From Rotaria socialis (lineage: Eukaryota > Rotifera > Eurotatoria > Philodinida > Philodinidae): a DNA stretch of 64,000 nt. The position numbers were made by a program, and so were the translations under genes. The notes beneath the pieces are model-generated. The model did not search any database and had not been told where the DNA came from. It saw nothing but the letters and a program-made list of their open reading frames with translations. Below are positions 19,117 through 33,306 of this stretch, piece by piece. The stretch covers positions 244,316 through 308,315 of the forward strand of contig CAJNYU010002210.1 of assembly GCA_905331475.1 (NCBI GenBank), read 5' to 3'. Position 1 is the stretch's first letter. Every line of letters starts with the position of its first letter.

Positions 19117-22100
19117 CTAATGACTGCGGACTGGCTCATAACCATCAATAGCAAGTGTAAAATCTGCTTGTCCACTTGTTATTGTTCTTAATGTTGAACT
19201 ATAACCAATTAACTCAGCCAATGGTGTTCTTGTTACTACAGTATTCATTGATTCTTGTAAATCATCACGAATACCTTGTTGTACATCAATTATTTGACTA
19301 TGTCTTCGAGCTAAATCATCTAAGACAACTTGTGTACGATCAGCTACACAAACAACCTGTTATTGTTAGATAACAATAAAAAAAAAGTAAAATGAAATAA
19401 TGAAGATAACTGTGTGATACATACTTCAACGTGCATCATTGGTTGAAGAAGAGCACAATCAGCAAGACGAAGACATGCTCGAACACAGTCAGACGCTGCT
19501 GCTGAGTAAAGTGCTGGTGTTATTGAGCCCGAGAACTGAACATCATGTAATTTTACTTCAGTATTGACTACTTCAGCACCTTTGATTAATCCTGCAAATC
19601 TTAATTTTTAAATAAACTTTCAAACAAAAGAAAACAAATAAACCTGTCGATAGAGCAAGACGAACACCAAGATTAATTGACTCTGGAATAGAAGGAAATC
19701 TGTGAAAAAAAGAAAAATATTAAAAACGATGTTCCATACCAATATGATCTTGTCTTAAATGTTCAAAATTCTGCTCTTCCGTTCGTATGATTCGAATTTG
19801 TGAAAACGAAATAATCTTCTTATCGTCTGCTACAATCGGTTCAATAGAAAGAGTTATAGAAATTGTTGCATGTCGTTCATTAATGTGCGAATTCCAAACA
19901 ATAGTTTGTCGAACATTTTTTCTTGGTGATTCACGATAATTAACATTTAATGGGCCAAGATAAGTTTCAAGTCCATATTCACGTTTTAATCGATCGCGTA
20001 TGATATCAATATGTAATTCTCCCATACCTAAAAGTATGGTTTGACCTGTTTGATCATCGATACGAACGCGTAATGATGGATCTTCACGTTTTATATTTTT
20101 AAGTGCAAAGTCAAGTTGTTTTTGTCCACTTTCAGAATATGTTTCAATTGTACAAAAGAAAACAGGTGTCGGCGCTTCTAGACCAGGATCAGGTAAGAAT
20201 ATATATTTTTGTTTAAGATCACGTAAAAATGTATCAAGATCAGGTCTTTTATTTGAAACAAATATATCACCACTTGATGCCTATAGAAGTAAAACAAAAT
20301 GTTTACTAAAAGTCGAAGTTGTAAATATAGAGCATTTAATAGGCAATGCACATTTACGTTGGAAGCTGATAATTAAAATCAAAAAAACTGTATTTTATGT
20401 GGATTCTAATGCCGACACTATACCAACAAAGACGTTACGCCTCCTATCCGTATCTTAGAGACCAAGTTACACCCCTAGGATGGATGTCTCTTTTCTATCA
20501 ACTTCAGAATAGTTTTACAGCTACTGCAAGTTGTCATTTTGAATAGTTCAATTTCTATGTTACCCTAGTTGCTAAATTTTCGACATAGCAAAATTACAAT
20601 GAATCTTCTGATATTCAAATTGACCTCACCAGTTAATCTACATGAAAAAACTCTTTGATCCGCTCATGCAGTTTTACAATGTAACTGAAAGCAGGGACTC
20701 ACATTCACGAATACTCTTTAATTAGTATAAAAGTGATATGAATAGTAAACGCATTGTATGAAATATTTCTACGTACTTCTTTAAGTCCACTAAGAACAGC
20801 AATAGATCCTGCTCGAATTTCATCAATATCTTCCATATTATCAGCAAACGGTAGAAAAACTTTATTAATTTGTTCTCGTTCATTCGTTCGCGCATTAAAT
20901 AGTGACATCCGTCGTTTCACTGAACCGGAATATATACGTGCGAATGATAATGGTAGTTTTTGTCGATCATGAACTGTTTTAAATATATACATAAAAGTAC
21001 CCATGTTTGATATTGATGATCCTGGGATTGTTCGTGCATGTGGAAGAAAATTAACGATAGCATCAAGTAATGTTGGAACGCCGATATTTTTAATTGAACT
21101 TCCAACCAGCACAGGAACATAACGTTGATCACGTATCATCAAACGACAAATAGCTTCTATTAATTGAGTACTCGAAATAGGTTTGTCATTAAATAATAAA
21201 AGATCAGCTATTTTATCATCTATATCAGCTAGTTTTTCAATTAATTTTAATCGTTCACTAGTCACAAGTTCAGATGAAATTTTCAATTGCTCATTCGATG
21301 AAATCTGTGTTTCATTTAATAGATCAATCATGCCAGTAAATTGTTTTCCATGACCAAGTGGAAAATGCAGAAGTATAGGTTCAACTCCAAATTTTTGTCG
21401 AATTGAAGCAAGACACATTGATAAATTGGCTGTTGGTTTATCCATTTTATTAATATAAATTAAACGAGGTACATGATATCGATTCGCTTGACGCCATACA
21501 GTTAGTGATTGAGTTTCAACACCTGAACTTCACATTTAATTTTATGTGTATATTCGTTACAATGATCCAAACTTACCAGCAGATGCATCGATAATAGCAA
21601 CAGCTCCATCAAGAACTCGCAATGATCGTTCTACTTCGATTGTAAAATCCACATGTCCTATGGAAACAATAAAAATCTTTTTTTTTCTTTCTTTTTCTGT
21701 TTCACATCACTAACTCACCTTTCCACATGACACATACCGGGTGTATCGATGAGATTGATACGATGTTTATTCCATGGAATTGTTATAGCAGCTGATGTTA
21801 TTGTTATGCCACGTTCACGTTCTTGTTCCATATAATCCATTGTTGTATTTCCATCATCGACATTACCCATAGATCGAATAAATCCAGCATGATATAGCAT
21901 TCGTTCCACTGTTGTTGTTTTGCCTAGACAAAAAGAAAACAATCAGATTTCTTCTTTCTTTGCATTCAAAAACTTATTATTGTCTTAATACCTGCATCAA
22001 TATGTGCAATAATTCCAACATTTCGAATACGTTGCGGATCGACAATTTGCGTGGCATTTTGAAATACTTGTAAACGTGTACTACTTGTATAACGTTGAAA

Positions 22101-22142
22101 TGTCCGCATTGGAAAGAAAGTCACGCATTGAAATAATCTCAT
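19117..22142 (-). CDS. GFM2: Mitochondrial elongation factor G2 (ribosome-releasing factor 2)
   Basis: Translational GTPase that works with the mitochondrial recycling factor to split post-termination ribosomes (known for GFM2/mtEF-G2). Eight exons on the minus strand: 21992-22142, 21738-21923, 21577-21657, 20777-21522, 19740-20280, 19644-19682, 19425-19591 and 19117-19356; they sum to 2151 bp (716 residues). G motifs are [29 protein letters not shown] and NKMDKP. Downstream blocks include [29 protein letters not shown] and [19 protein letters not shown]. The N-terminus is rich in Arg, Thr and Phe before the G domain, consistent with mitochondrial import. One 496-bp intron contrasts with the 52-80 bp others. 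The HP1-like gene ends 155 bp upstream on the same strand. Confidence 0.95.
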
Positions 22143-22297
22143 TTCTTTTCTTTAATAAAGGAAAATAAATTAAGTCTACATAAACATATATAGAAATCTA
22201 TTTGTAGAAAATAAAGTCAACTGCTATAGAACATCTTTCAGTTTGTTTTTCATATACAAAATTAACAAAAAAAAATTCTCAGAAACGCAATATCTAT

Positions 22298-23732
22298 TTA
22301 ATATTTTTGTCTTTGTACCGTCTGTCTTGATACTGATCGATCGATAAACCAATTGATATGTCTTTCATAAAATTCAATTAACAAATCAGGTATTAGTTCT
22401 TTTGCTTTTTCATTTGATATAAAAAATAATTTCGTTGGATAAAGAGTGCATTGCAGTAAAAATTCAAGGTCTTGGGTTGATGTACGTGACCGTGTTATTG
22501 ATACAATACGTTCGGGTTGAAGTGCAAGGTAATCAAGTGTACTATTATCTATATCAATGTCTTGTGTATTGTTTTGATTGACATTATTTGTTCGATTATC
22601 ATTTACATGGGTAGACCGAAATTTTTTTTTACGGGTCAATGATGTAGTACTAGTTCGTTGATGATCATGATTAGAATCAAATTTTGACTAAGAAACAATT
22701 TTTTAAATATTAAATTTCAATTCTAGTTGTATTTACCTCAGGACTGTGAATCAACGATTGAGATTCTCCTAATAATAAAACAAAAACAAATTAAGCTAAA
22801 ATCACCAAGCAATGCAATCTACCATTATCAGTTGATATACCATTTTCTTCTTCATCTAAATAATGAATTAATAAATCATTTTAGCCTTATTTCTTTCTTA
22901 CTATGAAAATCATTGTAAAATGATGAATCACCAATTAAACTTTCATCAACAATATCAGAATCATCGGTTACAGTATTTATAGATAAATCAGTAGGCAATG
23001 GCATACATTGGGGTTCTTGCTCTTCTTCAATTACATTGATTAGTTGACGTGTTGAATTTACTAAAAGTAATGAAAAATCGATTTAATTGAACGAGGTTTT
23101 TCTATGAAATTTGTATAACCAGACAAGAAAAACAAATAATTTATTGACTCGGAACTAGAACTGTATCAAAGCGAGTCCGGATTCTATTCGATGAGCTCTA
23201 ATTTACATTGACTTTTCTTTTAGAGTACCCAATAAGTAGTTGTTTACGTGTGTAGGAGTCGAAGAAAGCTAAACACTGGATTGAAGTGAGGATAATAATC
23301 GTAGGATCTTTTTCATTATCATAATTCGAGACGAAGAAAAAAAAATGAAAGGATTATTATAGCGTTTTATTATTACATAGAAAGTTCTGCTTAACACTAA
23401 ATATATTATCTCTAAAATTACTTGTTTCATCAATATGGTCACAAATTTCGCTGAGAATTTTTCGACATTCTTCATTCTAAATACATACATTGATATTATA
23501 TGTACAAAAATCAAATTCAATTTCATGAACCTACTATATTTTCTTGAATTTCATTAAATTTTCTATTAGACTCATATATTCGAATTAAATCTTTACAAAA
23601 AATATTTTCTTCTGGTTCCCACGTTGCATCTTCTTCATCATAACCGAACCATTTTAAAAGATACTCTATTTGACCATTATTTAATAATTTTCTATCAAGA
23701 ATTTCCTCAACTACATAGATATCATCTGCCAT
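22298..23732 (-). CDS. HP1-like chromodomain/chromoshadow protein
   Basis: Heterochromatin protein 1 family: the chromodomain reads methylated H3K9 and the shadow domain dimerises and recruits partners. Six exons: 23535-23732, 23422-23476, 22902-23060, 22823-22855, 22737-22768 and 22298-22687 (867 bp, 288 residues). The chromodomain is at residues about 5-60: YVVEEILDRK, then EYLLKWFGYDEEDATWEPEE; the aromatic positions Y, W and (W)F are present. A long acidic/polar hinge with basic TRKKKFR follows. The chromoshadow domain is C-terminal (about 225-280: PERIVSITRS ... LIEFYERHINW). An ATG four codons upstream (23744) is possible, but MADD is a more plausible start. It lies 132 bp downstream of the ZIP9 stop on the same strand. 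Confidence 0.9.
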
Positions 23733-23864
23733 GAACAAATACAAATAACAACAAAAAAATAATATAACAATATCTAAAAAAAGAAGAATAGTCGAATAAA
23801 AATTTATTTTACTTTAGATAATTAATATCTATGATGAAGAAGAAAAAGTGAAGAAAAAGCAATA

Positions 23865-25587
23865 TCAATGTTTATGTCCCATTGAAAGAACGATAGGAAA
23901 GCAACAGCCAATTATAAGAATAAGAAGTTCCATAGGACTGAATTGTTTATCATCATAATGAGATTGAACTTCAGGCAAAACATGCACAGTAGCAACGAAA
24001 AGAAATGTACCTGCACTAAACAACATTGCTATACCTGTTGAATCAACAGAATATGCATCACGAATTCCCTACAAGGAAAACAAATTATTTAGCTTAAAAA
24101 ATTTCTGAATATTAAACATACACTTTTTAATAAAACAAATGTAAATATTGCCATTAGAGGAGCAGCTAATGAAAAGATTAATAAATGACGTCGTATACGT
24201 TTACGATCGACACCATCAGATATTAAAAATGAAACAAGACCAAAAGCAGCTGGAGCCTATGAAAAGAGTTTTGAAAAAGTTAGGCTTTTCAATATCATAT
24301 AAACATTACTTTGTGAAGGATTATAGCCAAAAATACAATTAATTCGACATCAAATCGACTTGTTGCTGATGCTGCGCCTAAAGAAAGAAAGAAAATGGGA
24401 ATTAGGTTTTCATCACAACCGGCCAGTTAAGCAAAAGAGGAGAAAGTTTCAACAAATAAAACTTCTCACTACGCAAGAAATCAAAGTTTAAAACGGAAAC
24501 CACCTTTTATGTTTATTATTATCATAGCTGTTTACTAATGAAAGCCGACGAAGAGCCCTTGACATTTTGTTTTTGGAAGTCAAGACTCATCGGAAGCATT
24601 TTCTCTCAATAGGAATCTGACCTTTGCCTTTAGTAATAGGAACTCATTTGAACTAATAGAATTAGTTTTCTAGTTGAAGATAAAACGGTTAAAGTTCCAA
24701 TTCATTTCGCAACATTTTCTCTTTGGCCGAGATCGAAATTACATCTATTTTCGTGTGGATACAGATTTGTTAACATCTCGATAGTTGCTGTTTTTTTTAT
24801 TTACCTAAAGCTATGCCATCAGCTGCAGCATGTACAACAAGACCTAATGTAGCTGTCCATGTTGTTTTTGGTTTTGTTATAATTACTGAGCCAGATGAAT
24901 CAATAACTAATCAAATGAAAAAACAGTTTAACTAATGATTTGTTTTTAATCAATTAAATTTTCACCTTGACTTGAATGTTGATGAAAAAGCCTCGCACTA
25001 AAATTATCAACCATTAGCATAAATACAAAGCCAAGGACTAAAGTTATGCCTAAGTTTTAAAAAAAATTGACATAAATCAAATATTTGATATGTAAATATT
25101 CAAATACCAATTGCTGAATGTGTACTATTTGAATGTTCATGTGTACTTGATGATTTTGATAAATCTTCTTTATGTTCAACAGCAACATTTAAATTCTTAG
25201 TTTTATCTGATTTATCGCCAATATTCACTTGACTCAGATCTCGACGAATTATTTTATGATCAGATTCTATCTTACCATGCGCACTTTCTACGATAGATTG
25301 AGATCAATTTGATAATATTCTTTTATTCATACCTAATTCATTTATATATAAAGCATGAACACCTTCTGGAATTATCACAGCAAGTGCTGTGCCAACTAAA
25401 AGACCCGCGCCAAGTACGGTGACGTAACGCATTTTGGTCTAAATAAATTTAATTGATTAGTTCATATTCGTAGAGAATCGAAATGATTTACTTCGGAGAG
25501 ATTGAATGCCAGTGGAATTAGGCCTGACAGATATGAGCCAAAAAACATGGCTAAACTGAACATACTTAACATAAACGATACGGCCAT
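23865..25587 (-). CDS. SLC39A9: ZIP9 zinc transporter
   Basis: ZIP-family metal transporter of the ZIP9 subfamily, located in Golgi and plasma membrane in vertebrates. Eight exons: 25492-25587, 25333-25438, 25108-25287, 24966-25049, 24805-24906, 24310-24377, 24122-24256 and 23865-24068 (975 bp, 324 residues). Diagnostic blocks: [20 protein letters not shown] (TM2-3), [18 protein letters not shown] (the metal-binding H-x3-D helix), [17 protein letters not shown] (next metal helix), [17 protein letters not shown], and the C-terminal ILSMGHKH. The His-containing loop between TM3 and TM4 is Ser/His-rich. The gene diverges from the CCDC178-like gene with 288 bp between start codons, and its stop lies 132 bp before the HP1-like start. 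Confidence 0.95.
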
Positions 25588-25875
25588 GGTTAGTTTTGTA
25601 AAGAACAGAAACACCAAATGACCCAAATGACGGTTAAACTGTTTTCATGAGTGGATTTCAATGAACAAATTGTATTCAGTGTCATTAATTTGATAGGATG
25701 ATTCAAATTTTAATGTTTTTAGATTAAACAAAACGTTTTGATTATTTAACCCAGAAAATAAAAAGATTTAACACTAACCAATTACAGCGACATCTATGAT
25801 TACTGTTGCTAAGTAACGTTAAGCGCAGTTTGACATAAATGAAACTTTTCATTTCTATGAGACTAATTATCAATC
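25588..25875. promoter_or_regulatory. Shared divergent promoter region (SLC39A9 / CCDC178-like)
   Basis: This 288-bp gap separates two head-to-head start codons. It is AT-rich and contains no ORF of note. A bidirectional promoter is inferred from geometry only; no TATA-like element was clearly placed relative to either start. Confidence 0.35.
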
Positions 25876-28800
25876 ATGATCAATGCGGGTGTGTTAATTA
25901 GCTATATATTAAAATTAAATCTAAATATTAATTTCTAGAAAATAATCCATATTCATCAGCTTCATCCGATTCTGGCGTAGGTGGTGTTGAGAATCAAAAA
26001 CAAACTGAACAGACTCGTAAGCTCATTAATATTGAATTTCATAAGAAACAAATTCAATAGAATTTTCTTTGTCAAAGATTTATGTTTCTCCGATTGAATA
26101 AATCAAACAATGAACATGAAAAAGAAAATTAAATAACCGTTCTTTTCATATTCTTCAAAAATTAATATTTGACTCTTGAACAATGGAAATCTTACAAGAG
26201 AATGGTTATTGAATTGAAAAAATATATATTCTCAATAAAATGAACTATTTAGTCCTATGATTTTTCTATCGTTTTGTTTGACAAGTGTCACTAGGATAAC
26301 CACCTGAGTTGGCAAAAAAAACATTCCAAAATTTTTCCGTTACAAATGATTCTAAGACAAAATATAGCAATACTTTCTTTACCACTGCATGCTTGCTTCA
26401 AGATCATAAAAATTCCATTGATTAATGTCAGTTAGAGTTGCAAGCAATATCAGCCTGATGCTTTAATTATAAAACAACTTTTTATTATTATAAATCACTC
26501 AAGCTATTGATGTTTAGGCGCTATCGATGATGATGACTTCGAATTACCAGATAATTGGCCTGAATTCGATTTTCATCGAAAGAAAAGTTGTCTTCTCAGT
26601 CGAATATTTTCAACGTGCGTCACAAAAGCTATTAATCATCTTGAACTAGTTCAAAATGCTATTGAACGAAAGTAATCATTTCAATTTTTATGACGATTTA
26701 TAGAGATAAAAAAAAAAATATATATATATATATAATATTTATTTGTCATTTTAGAGAAGAAGAAACAAGTATGTATCGAAGTAGTTTAATTCATAGAAAT
26801 ATAATTTTATTTGTTGTTAAATCGTAGAAGCAGGAAGAACCAAGCGACAAATATCTTTTAGTAAAACATTGCCATTAACGAATCCACTTGAAGTAGTTGG
26901 TCGAGGTGGTCAACTTATTGATCAACATCCGCATCATGATCTGCTCGAAGATGAAATACTGGAAGAAGTATTATTACTTTTGGCTCGGCTCGATCGAGAG
27001 CGTTTACGTTTAATTAATTTATGTGAGAATGAAAACAGAGTACGAGATAGATTGAAAGAAAATATTGATCACTGGCGATTAAAACGATTGGTAGATTTAC
27101 CGTTAGCTGTACAAAAAGGTTTGGGCATGTTTTCTTAATTGAATGATTCTTCTTTTACTATAGTTTGATGTTATTTTTGTTCAGTTCAGGAGTCAAATGT
27201 GTAGATATAGGATTAACTCATTCGAAGAACGTCCGTACCTTCGGGTCTCATTATGACGAGAGAGTCATAGAATATTTGCAATTATTTCACTTGTACTTTC
27301 TTACTGGATTCTTTTTTTATCTGTAATGTTGGCCCGCAGGTTAGTTAGACGATATCTGCCATCATAAACTACATAAAATCTAATGAAGAAACTCATCTGC
27401 CTCTCGTAGAGTTGGTCCGATCCTGATGAATATATTCCTCCCCCCGCCCCCCGCTTCTAGAAAATTGTTATTTTGTTTCTTCTTTTTAGAACACGATGCT
27501 TGTATAACGGACATCACTGAACTTCAATGGCATATCGCTTACAATGCTCGATTAGCTGAAAAAGTACTGTCAAAAATCGATCTATCTAGAACATGGCATC
27601 GGCAACTTGAAATTGAAGTTAATGATATTCGTCAAACCATTCCATTAATAACCGAAAAAGTACAAACAGAATTAACTGAAATAACACGAGTTGATGAAGC
27701 TTTAAAAGAAACTGAACACGAATTAATGTTAAGTCGAGCGAAAAATACTGATACATTAGATAAATGTACCAAAGCTAATCAACGTGCTGGAACTGAACGT
27801 GATGAAATTCGTGGTGAAATCGATAAAGCATTAAAATCTCTTCAGCGAATAGCGTTCGTTGAATGAAATTCTTTTCTTTTTATTTACCATCCTAATTCTA
27901 TTTTTCAGAGGTAAATTACAAGCATCGATCGATCAACATAAAGCTTATGAAAAAGCAATACGTGATGCAAAATCAACAGTTAAAAAGAATGATCGAACTT
28001 ATGAAGAAGAAGTAAAAAAACGAGATGTTGCACGTGCCGATATAGCAAGTAGCAAACTTAAAGTAACTTTCTTTTCTTTGGTCTTTTTCTCACAGTATTT
28101 TTCTTTTTGTTTGTGCTTAAAGTTAGCAACAATTGGAAATGAACGTGAACGTCTTCAACATGATATCGAACGATTAAATACTGAATTTGATCAGGCCAGA
28201 TTAGAAGAAAAACTTCGTGAAGACCATCGAAAACAAGAATTAGATGCATTACAAGCAACTGCGACGAAACGCGAAGAAAAACTAGATAAAATTCTAAAGA
28301 AAGAACGTGAAAAAGCAACAGTTATCGATGAAGACGAAAGAAAATTGGAGAAAATTGAGATGTATGATTTTTTTGTTTTGGCTTTTCGAGAAAATTCTAA
28401 AACACGAATTCCTTTCAGACAAATCGATCGTGATAAGAAATCATTAACACGATTTGATCAACAGCGTGGTCGCGACGCCGAAATGTTACGAACAGTGACG
28501 GAAAATTTACAACGAGCATTTTATACAAATGATTCGATTAGTACAGATATGAAACGTGAAACAGAAAAACTTCAAAAAGAAGAAGATGGAATGAGAGTAA
28601 CTTTTTTTCTTTTTGCTAAACTATCTAATTCAATATTTTTCTATGAAGACAACAATGGAGGCAGTACGACGACAGATTCACGAAGAATCGAATATTATTG
28701 CGATGCTAGATAAACACTTAGATACTGACAACCGTGAACTTGATTTTTTGAATCAAACCGAAACAATTCGAGCTGAAGAAGTTCGTTGAATGAAGCAAAA

Positions 28801-30557
28801 TAAGAGAAAAGAATATTATTCATTGAAAATCATTTTTAGGCTGAACGTGTAGCTACTGATTTACAATCGAAATTCGATACATTAACAGTCAATGTTACAA
28901 CTTTGGAAACAACTGATGTTCAAACAAAAGAAAGTTTAGGATCAATTAAACATAATTTATTGGAAATCAATGAAACTTATGTCAGAGAAAAAGATCAACT
29001 GTCAAATGCGAAAATTAGTATCACTGATCGACATGAAACAGCATCAGTAAGATGATTGAAATCAGCTATTTTTTCCTATGCAAACATTCTAAATTGTTAT
29101 AAATCTCAAGTAAAATGCCATGCACTAGCATGTTATTGATGATGGAAAGCCTGATTTTCTCCTCTACTCTCAAACTTTTCTGTAGAAGTCACATCAATTT
29201 TTGAAGAAAATAGCGCCTGTAGATTTAAAAGTGAGATTTTTACGGCTCCCCTCTCAATATAGACATAATCGACTAGCTTAAACTCTAATATGAGTTTTTG
29301 AAAATAAAGTAGATGTTTTATTGGATCTATTTTGCAGTAGCTTAGTACGTTCAAGGCAGCGATGAAAGTTCTATTATATTCACGCTTGAATAAATAAGAA
29401 AAACGTAGTTACTAATTTCAGATAAATTGAACAACAAAAACGAATGATTTCATACGAATAGACAGCTTCGAATTTCTGCCTACAAGATCGCGACTGTGAA
29501 ATGTAAGCGTCGGTCGGTACTACCATTCTTGTAGTATACATTTTTTTCAAATTTGAATTATCCTGATTTTTAAAAATTCAACGATGATTGCCGAATCTCA
29601 AATTTACTGTTCTACTGAAAAAACAAATTCACTATAAGAATTCTTTTCTGAATAGACAACCGTAAATGAACTTGACACCACACTTAATGATATCCTAACT
29701 CAAACAGCATATATGAGAAAGCATTTAATTGAAATGGATGAATCTCGTGCTATGATGGAAACATTAACAACTAAAATTCGTGGTGAAATTCAAACAGCTG
29801 AGTATGTAAAACAAACAAATCGTACCGATTTTCAAAATAATGTTTGTTTTGCTTATTATTGTAGAGCAGACTTGGCTCATGAAAATTATAATTTCGGTCT
29901 CGTCGAAGTTGGTGAACAAGAAGTTGTAAAGGTTTTACAAGAATGTTTACAACGACAGTCAAGTGCTGATTCATTAAATAAAGACTTGTATAAAGAACGT
30001 TCAAATTATTTATCTGATAAAAAAGTACATTTTAACAGGTGAAAAATAGAACAAATCGTAATTTTTTAAATTTAGGTAGCTATTCAAAAAGCTCTTCTGC
30101 ATAACCAAGAACTAGCGAGTTCTTATCGAAAAACATTGTATGCTTATTATGGAATGAAAACGTGCTTAATGGGCAAATTAGAACAACGACTTGATGCTGT
30201 AGCTCGAGTCAAAGATACAAGACAATTAATTGAATTACAAGAACGACTTCATTCTGCGTTGAGTCTTTATTTTGGAATTAAGAGTATGTATCAATTGCTA
30301 TCTATTGAAATAGAATTTTTTCAATTTTGTATATTATAGATGAATATGTTGAACAACAATTAGATAATCTAAATCGAGAGAGTCATCAAAATGGTTTGCA
30401 ATTATTCCAAGTTCAAGAAACAATTCAACTATCTGTCGATCGTATAACAAAATTTCTTGTTGAAAAAGTCGATTTCAATGCTATACATGAAGAAGCTATG
30501 CTCAAAGTACACAGGGAAGAATTACAACAACAACAACAACAAAAAGTGCCTGTATAA
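25876..30557 (+). CDS. CCDC178: Long coiled-coil protein, CCDC178-like
   Basis: Fifteen exons sum to 2556 bp (851 residues, close to the roughly 870 of vertebrate CCDC178): 25876-25888, 25939-26016, 26518-26671, 26755-26768, 26828-27118, 27490-27853, 27909-28062, 28123-28361, 28419-28596, 28649-28780, 28840-29046, 29656-29801, 29865-30024, 30076-30283 and 30340-30557. All splice phases agree. After an acidic N-terminus (about 1-100), nearly the whole protein is heptad-rich coiled coil. Landmarks are LLARLDRERLRLINLCENEN and EHDACITDITELQWHIAYN. The C-terminus is Gln-rich. The CCDC178 name rests on length and coiled-coil layout rather than a catalytic motif. A 14-bp exon (26755-26768) and a 13-bp first exon are notable; the start codon is the least certain part. 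Confidence 0.7.
29047..29655 (+). other. Long intron of the CCDC178-like gene
   Basis: This 609-bp intron is about ten times the local norm. No convincing internal gene was seen; the minus-strand frame at 29133-29354 overlaps it without domain evidence. It may contain a degraded insertion. Confidence 0.5.
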
Positions 30558-31237
30558 GAAATATTTTTTTATTTTGTAACACTTTTTTTTTAAATTTTAC
30601 ACATTAAATAAACTTTTAAATACTCATGCAAGACTATCTTCAATTGCCGAATTTTTCGATAATAGTATTCTGTTTATTAAAAAAGTCATGTGCCATAATC
30701 ATATATTCGGTTTAAAAGCTGTAATAAAATTAGTTTGTCTCGGAACTTTTGGACGATTTTTCTCCAAGAGACGAAATTTGAACATATGATTTTGTTGGAA
30801 TCGTGGAGTCTCAAAGTGAAGAAATTCACTGAAAAGTCGATCGTCTCGATGCAGTGTGACTATGGACAGATATATGTTTTAAATTTAATAGTTTGCCAGT
30901 GGTGTCTTTAATTTAATCCCAGTGTCCTTCAGTTACAGTACACAGCTCCATCATTCGCCCCCGATCGCAATTTAACGGCTAATTTTCAATCAGAAGAAAA
31001 GATATCTATCGAGATGATGGATATATCTGATATAGTTTTTGATGGTAAACAAAAACAACTTGATTTCGAAATAGAATCATCAGAAATTTCATGATTTATT
31101 TCTTATCTATTTTTTATCATTTTATTTTCCACTTCAATACAAAACACAAAAGTGTTCCTCCTCCTCCTCCTCCTCCTAACTTCTCAATATCTATTTACAA
31201 AAATATAATATAAAACACAATGATATTCACAATGAGA
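30558..31237. other. Convergent 3' intergenic region
   Basis: This lies between the ends of the CCDC178-like gene (+) and the SLC46-type gene (-). AATAAA occurs near 30607 for the plus gene. A (CCT)n microsatellite lies near 31156-31178. No gene was seen. Confidence 0.5.
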
Positions 31238-33069
31238 TCAAAAAGTAATTAGATCATCGGTAGAAGAATTTATCACTTCTTCCGGTTCATTTTCATCAAT
31301 CGAATTATGTCGAGATCTATCCAAAACTGGCGTACGCATCGAAGAAGTCAAAGATCGAGATGGAATAACAATACAAGTCGCATCACCAGCATGCGGTGGT
31401 CCATTATTTGGTAAACGTAGTGGTGCTGGTTCTACTTCGTTTTCAGACAATGGTGGCAATTCTTCATCGGACATTTTTCGCGTTAACAGCGCCAGACATC
31501 TAGATAAAGAGAACAAAAACATTATTCGTAGTACAAAAAACACATGAATTAGTCAGTGTAGGATCGTGATTTCTTATCGTGTTTTGCAAAAACAAGTATA
31601 TCAATCATAATACTCACAAGTTTAAAATAGTAGGAATAATACAAAGTCCAGCGCCAATCAAGAATGTTAAATTTCGATAATTCGCCACTGTACGTGCATA
31701 AATCCAAGTGAAAAATGTCGTTCCGAATGTTGTCATAATTGTATTGATTTCTGTAACCAAGGTAAATGCGTGCGGACGCTCATGTGGTGCTAACCATTTT
31801 GCCATCATTGACATTGTTAATGAACCTTGATAGCCTGAAAATGCGCTCACTAATAAGCCAGCATATAATTCCCAAGCACTACTTGCAAATGCTAACCATA
31901 GATTTGATGCCAAAAAGAACATATGACTTATTAAACAAATAACAGCATCACTTGCACCAGCCTGTGTCAATGCTTGCATACCAAGTACACTTAATATAGC
32001 ATAAGAAATAGCTGCAAATGCTGAGTAATTTCCAATATTTTGTGATGACCAACAAAAGGGCGCATTGAGTAGAAACCATACAAAGGGTGCAAATGTTGTT
32101 GATGCCAACGTATAAAACATATTCGATATTAATGTTAATAGAAGACTCGTAGATTTCTTTGAATCTCGACGGCTAAAGTGAAATACTGTACAGGCTTGAA
32201 AAAAATGACTACAGGTATTCGGTGATAATTCTTTGAAATCATTTTCATTTGGAGAATTTAATAAAGGTGTGCGTTCATTCAGATTCGAATTTGATTTTTT
32301 AAAGGCAAAAAGAACAACGAAAATTGATAGAACTTCTAGTCCCAAACCAATCCAACATAGATCAGTAAACCCACGCCAATCTATATAATAACCAATAGCA
32401 AATATTCCAATAGCTGATACGCCTGTTTGTAATGCACCAAGATACACACAACGTGATGATAAATCGTTTTCGTGTGTATTATCTGTAATGATTAATGTTA
32501 ATACAAAGCCTTAATACACAAATGAGTTTAGACATTGAAAAATAACTTTTTAATCGTTTGTTCCTACTTAGAATACCCGTAGAACCTGAGGCACCTACAA
32601 TGCCTGCAGCTATATACCACCAATAATCAGGTAAATGAAAATAAATAATAGCTAACCAAATAGTAAATTGAGCCAATATGCCAATCATTGGCAAAAGAAG
32701 AACAAAACGTTTACCTAATTTTGGTGTATATAAACCAAGTATATAAGTCATAATGATCAACGGACAACTATTGACTAGGCTTGTCCAGAAAAATAAATCA
32801 GCAGATTTTTCTTGAGCCCATACTTGTGCATCATTATCGAACGAAACGTCACTATCAATACATTGTTTAGTTTCTTCGTTGAATTTTTTTAGAAAATTCG
32901 ACGAAGAACTTGGACTGATTGTCGACCAATTGTAGGTACTATTCGATGGTGGTGTATAGATTCCGAGATAATAAATATAAAAATATTGTCCAATAGTTGA
33001 AATAACACAAGTACACAATGTTTGGAGACTTAAGATAGTTCCTATAGTATAAGCACCTATATCCGCCAT
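31238..33069 (-). CDS. SLC46-type major facilitator transporter
   Basis: Twelve-TM MFS protein resembling SLC46 (proton-coupled folate transporter and relatives). Exons: 32578-33069, 31618-32483 and 31238-31499 (1620 bp, 539 residues). The N-terminal half has an extracellular loop with N-glycosylation sites after TM1 (NSTYNWS) and the family-like cytosolic segment YTPKLGKRFVLLLPMIG. The second exon starts with NTHENDLSSRCVYLGALQTG, matching the conserved region between TM4 and TM5 of SLC46. Later blocks are PFCWSSQNIGNYSAF and FLIGAGLCIIPTILNL. The C-terminal tail (last 85 or so residues) is acidic, Ser-rich and cytosolic. The substrate cannot be stated; folate, heme and bile-acid/peptide transporters all occur in this family. 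Confidence 0.85.
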
Positions 33070-33306
33070 AATATATTTGTTTTAAATTCGAAATACTGTA
33101 CAAAAAAATAATAGTTTTCATAAGTCACATGCATAAAGGAGATATATTCTCCCTTCTTTTTTTATCGTGAGAAAAATAAAAATAAACGCTGTCATATGAT
33201 TGACAAGAGAACAAGAAAGAAAGAAAGGAAAACGAATGGTTATTCAGCCAATGATTTTTATTTGCTGTTGTATCGCAACTTGTCACTACTAGACAATATT
33301 ATACTA

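Noticed and set aside
27859..28713. 284-codon continuous ORF
   Set aside because: It reads through three small introns of the CCDC178-like gene that happen to be open; spliced phases give a better coiled coil.
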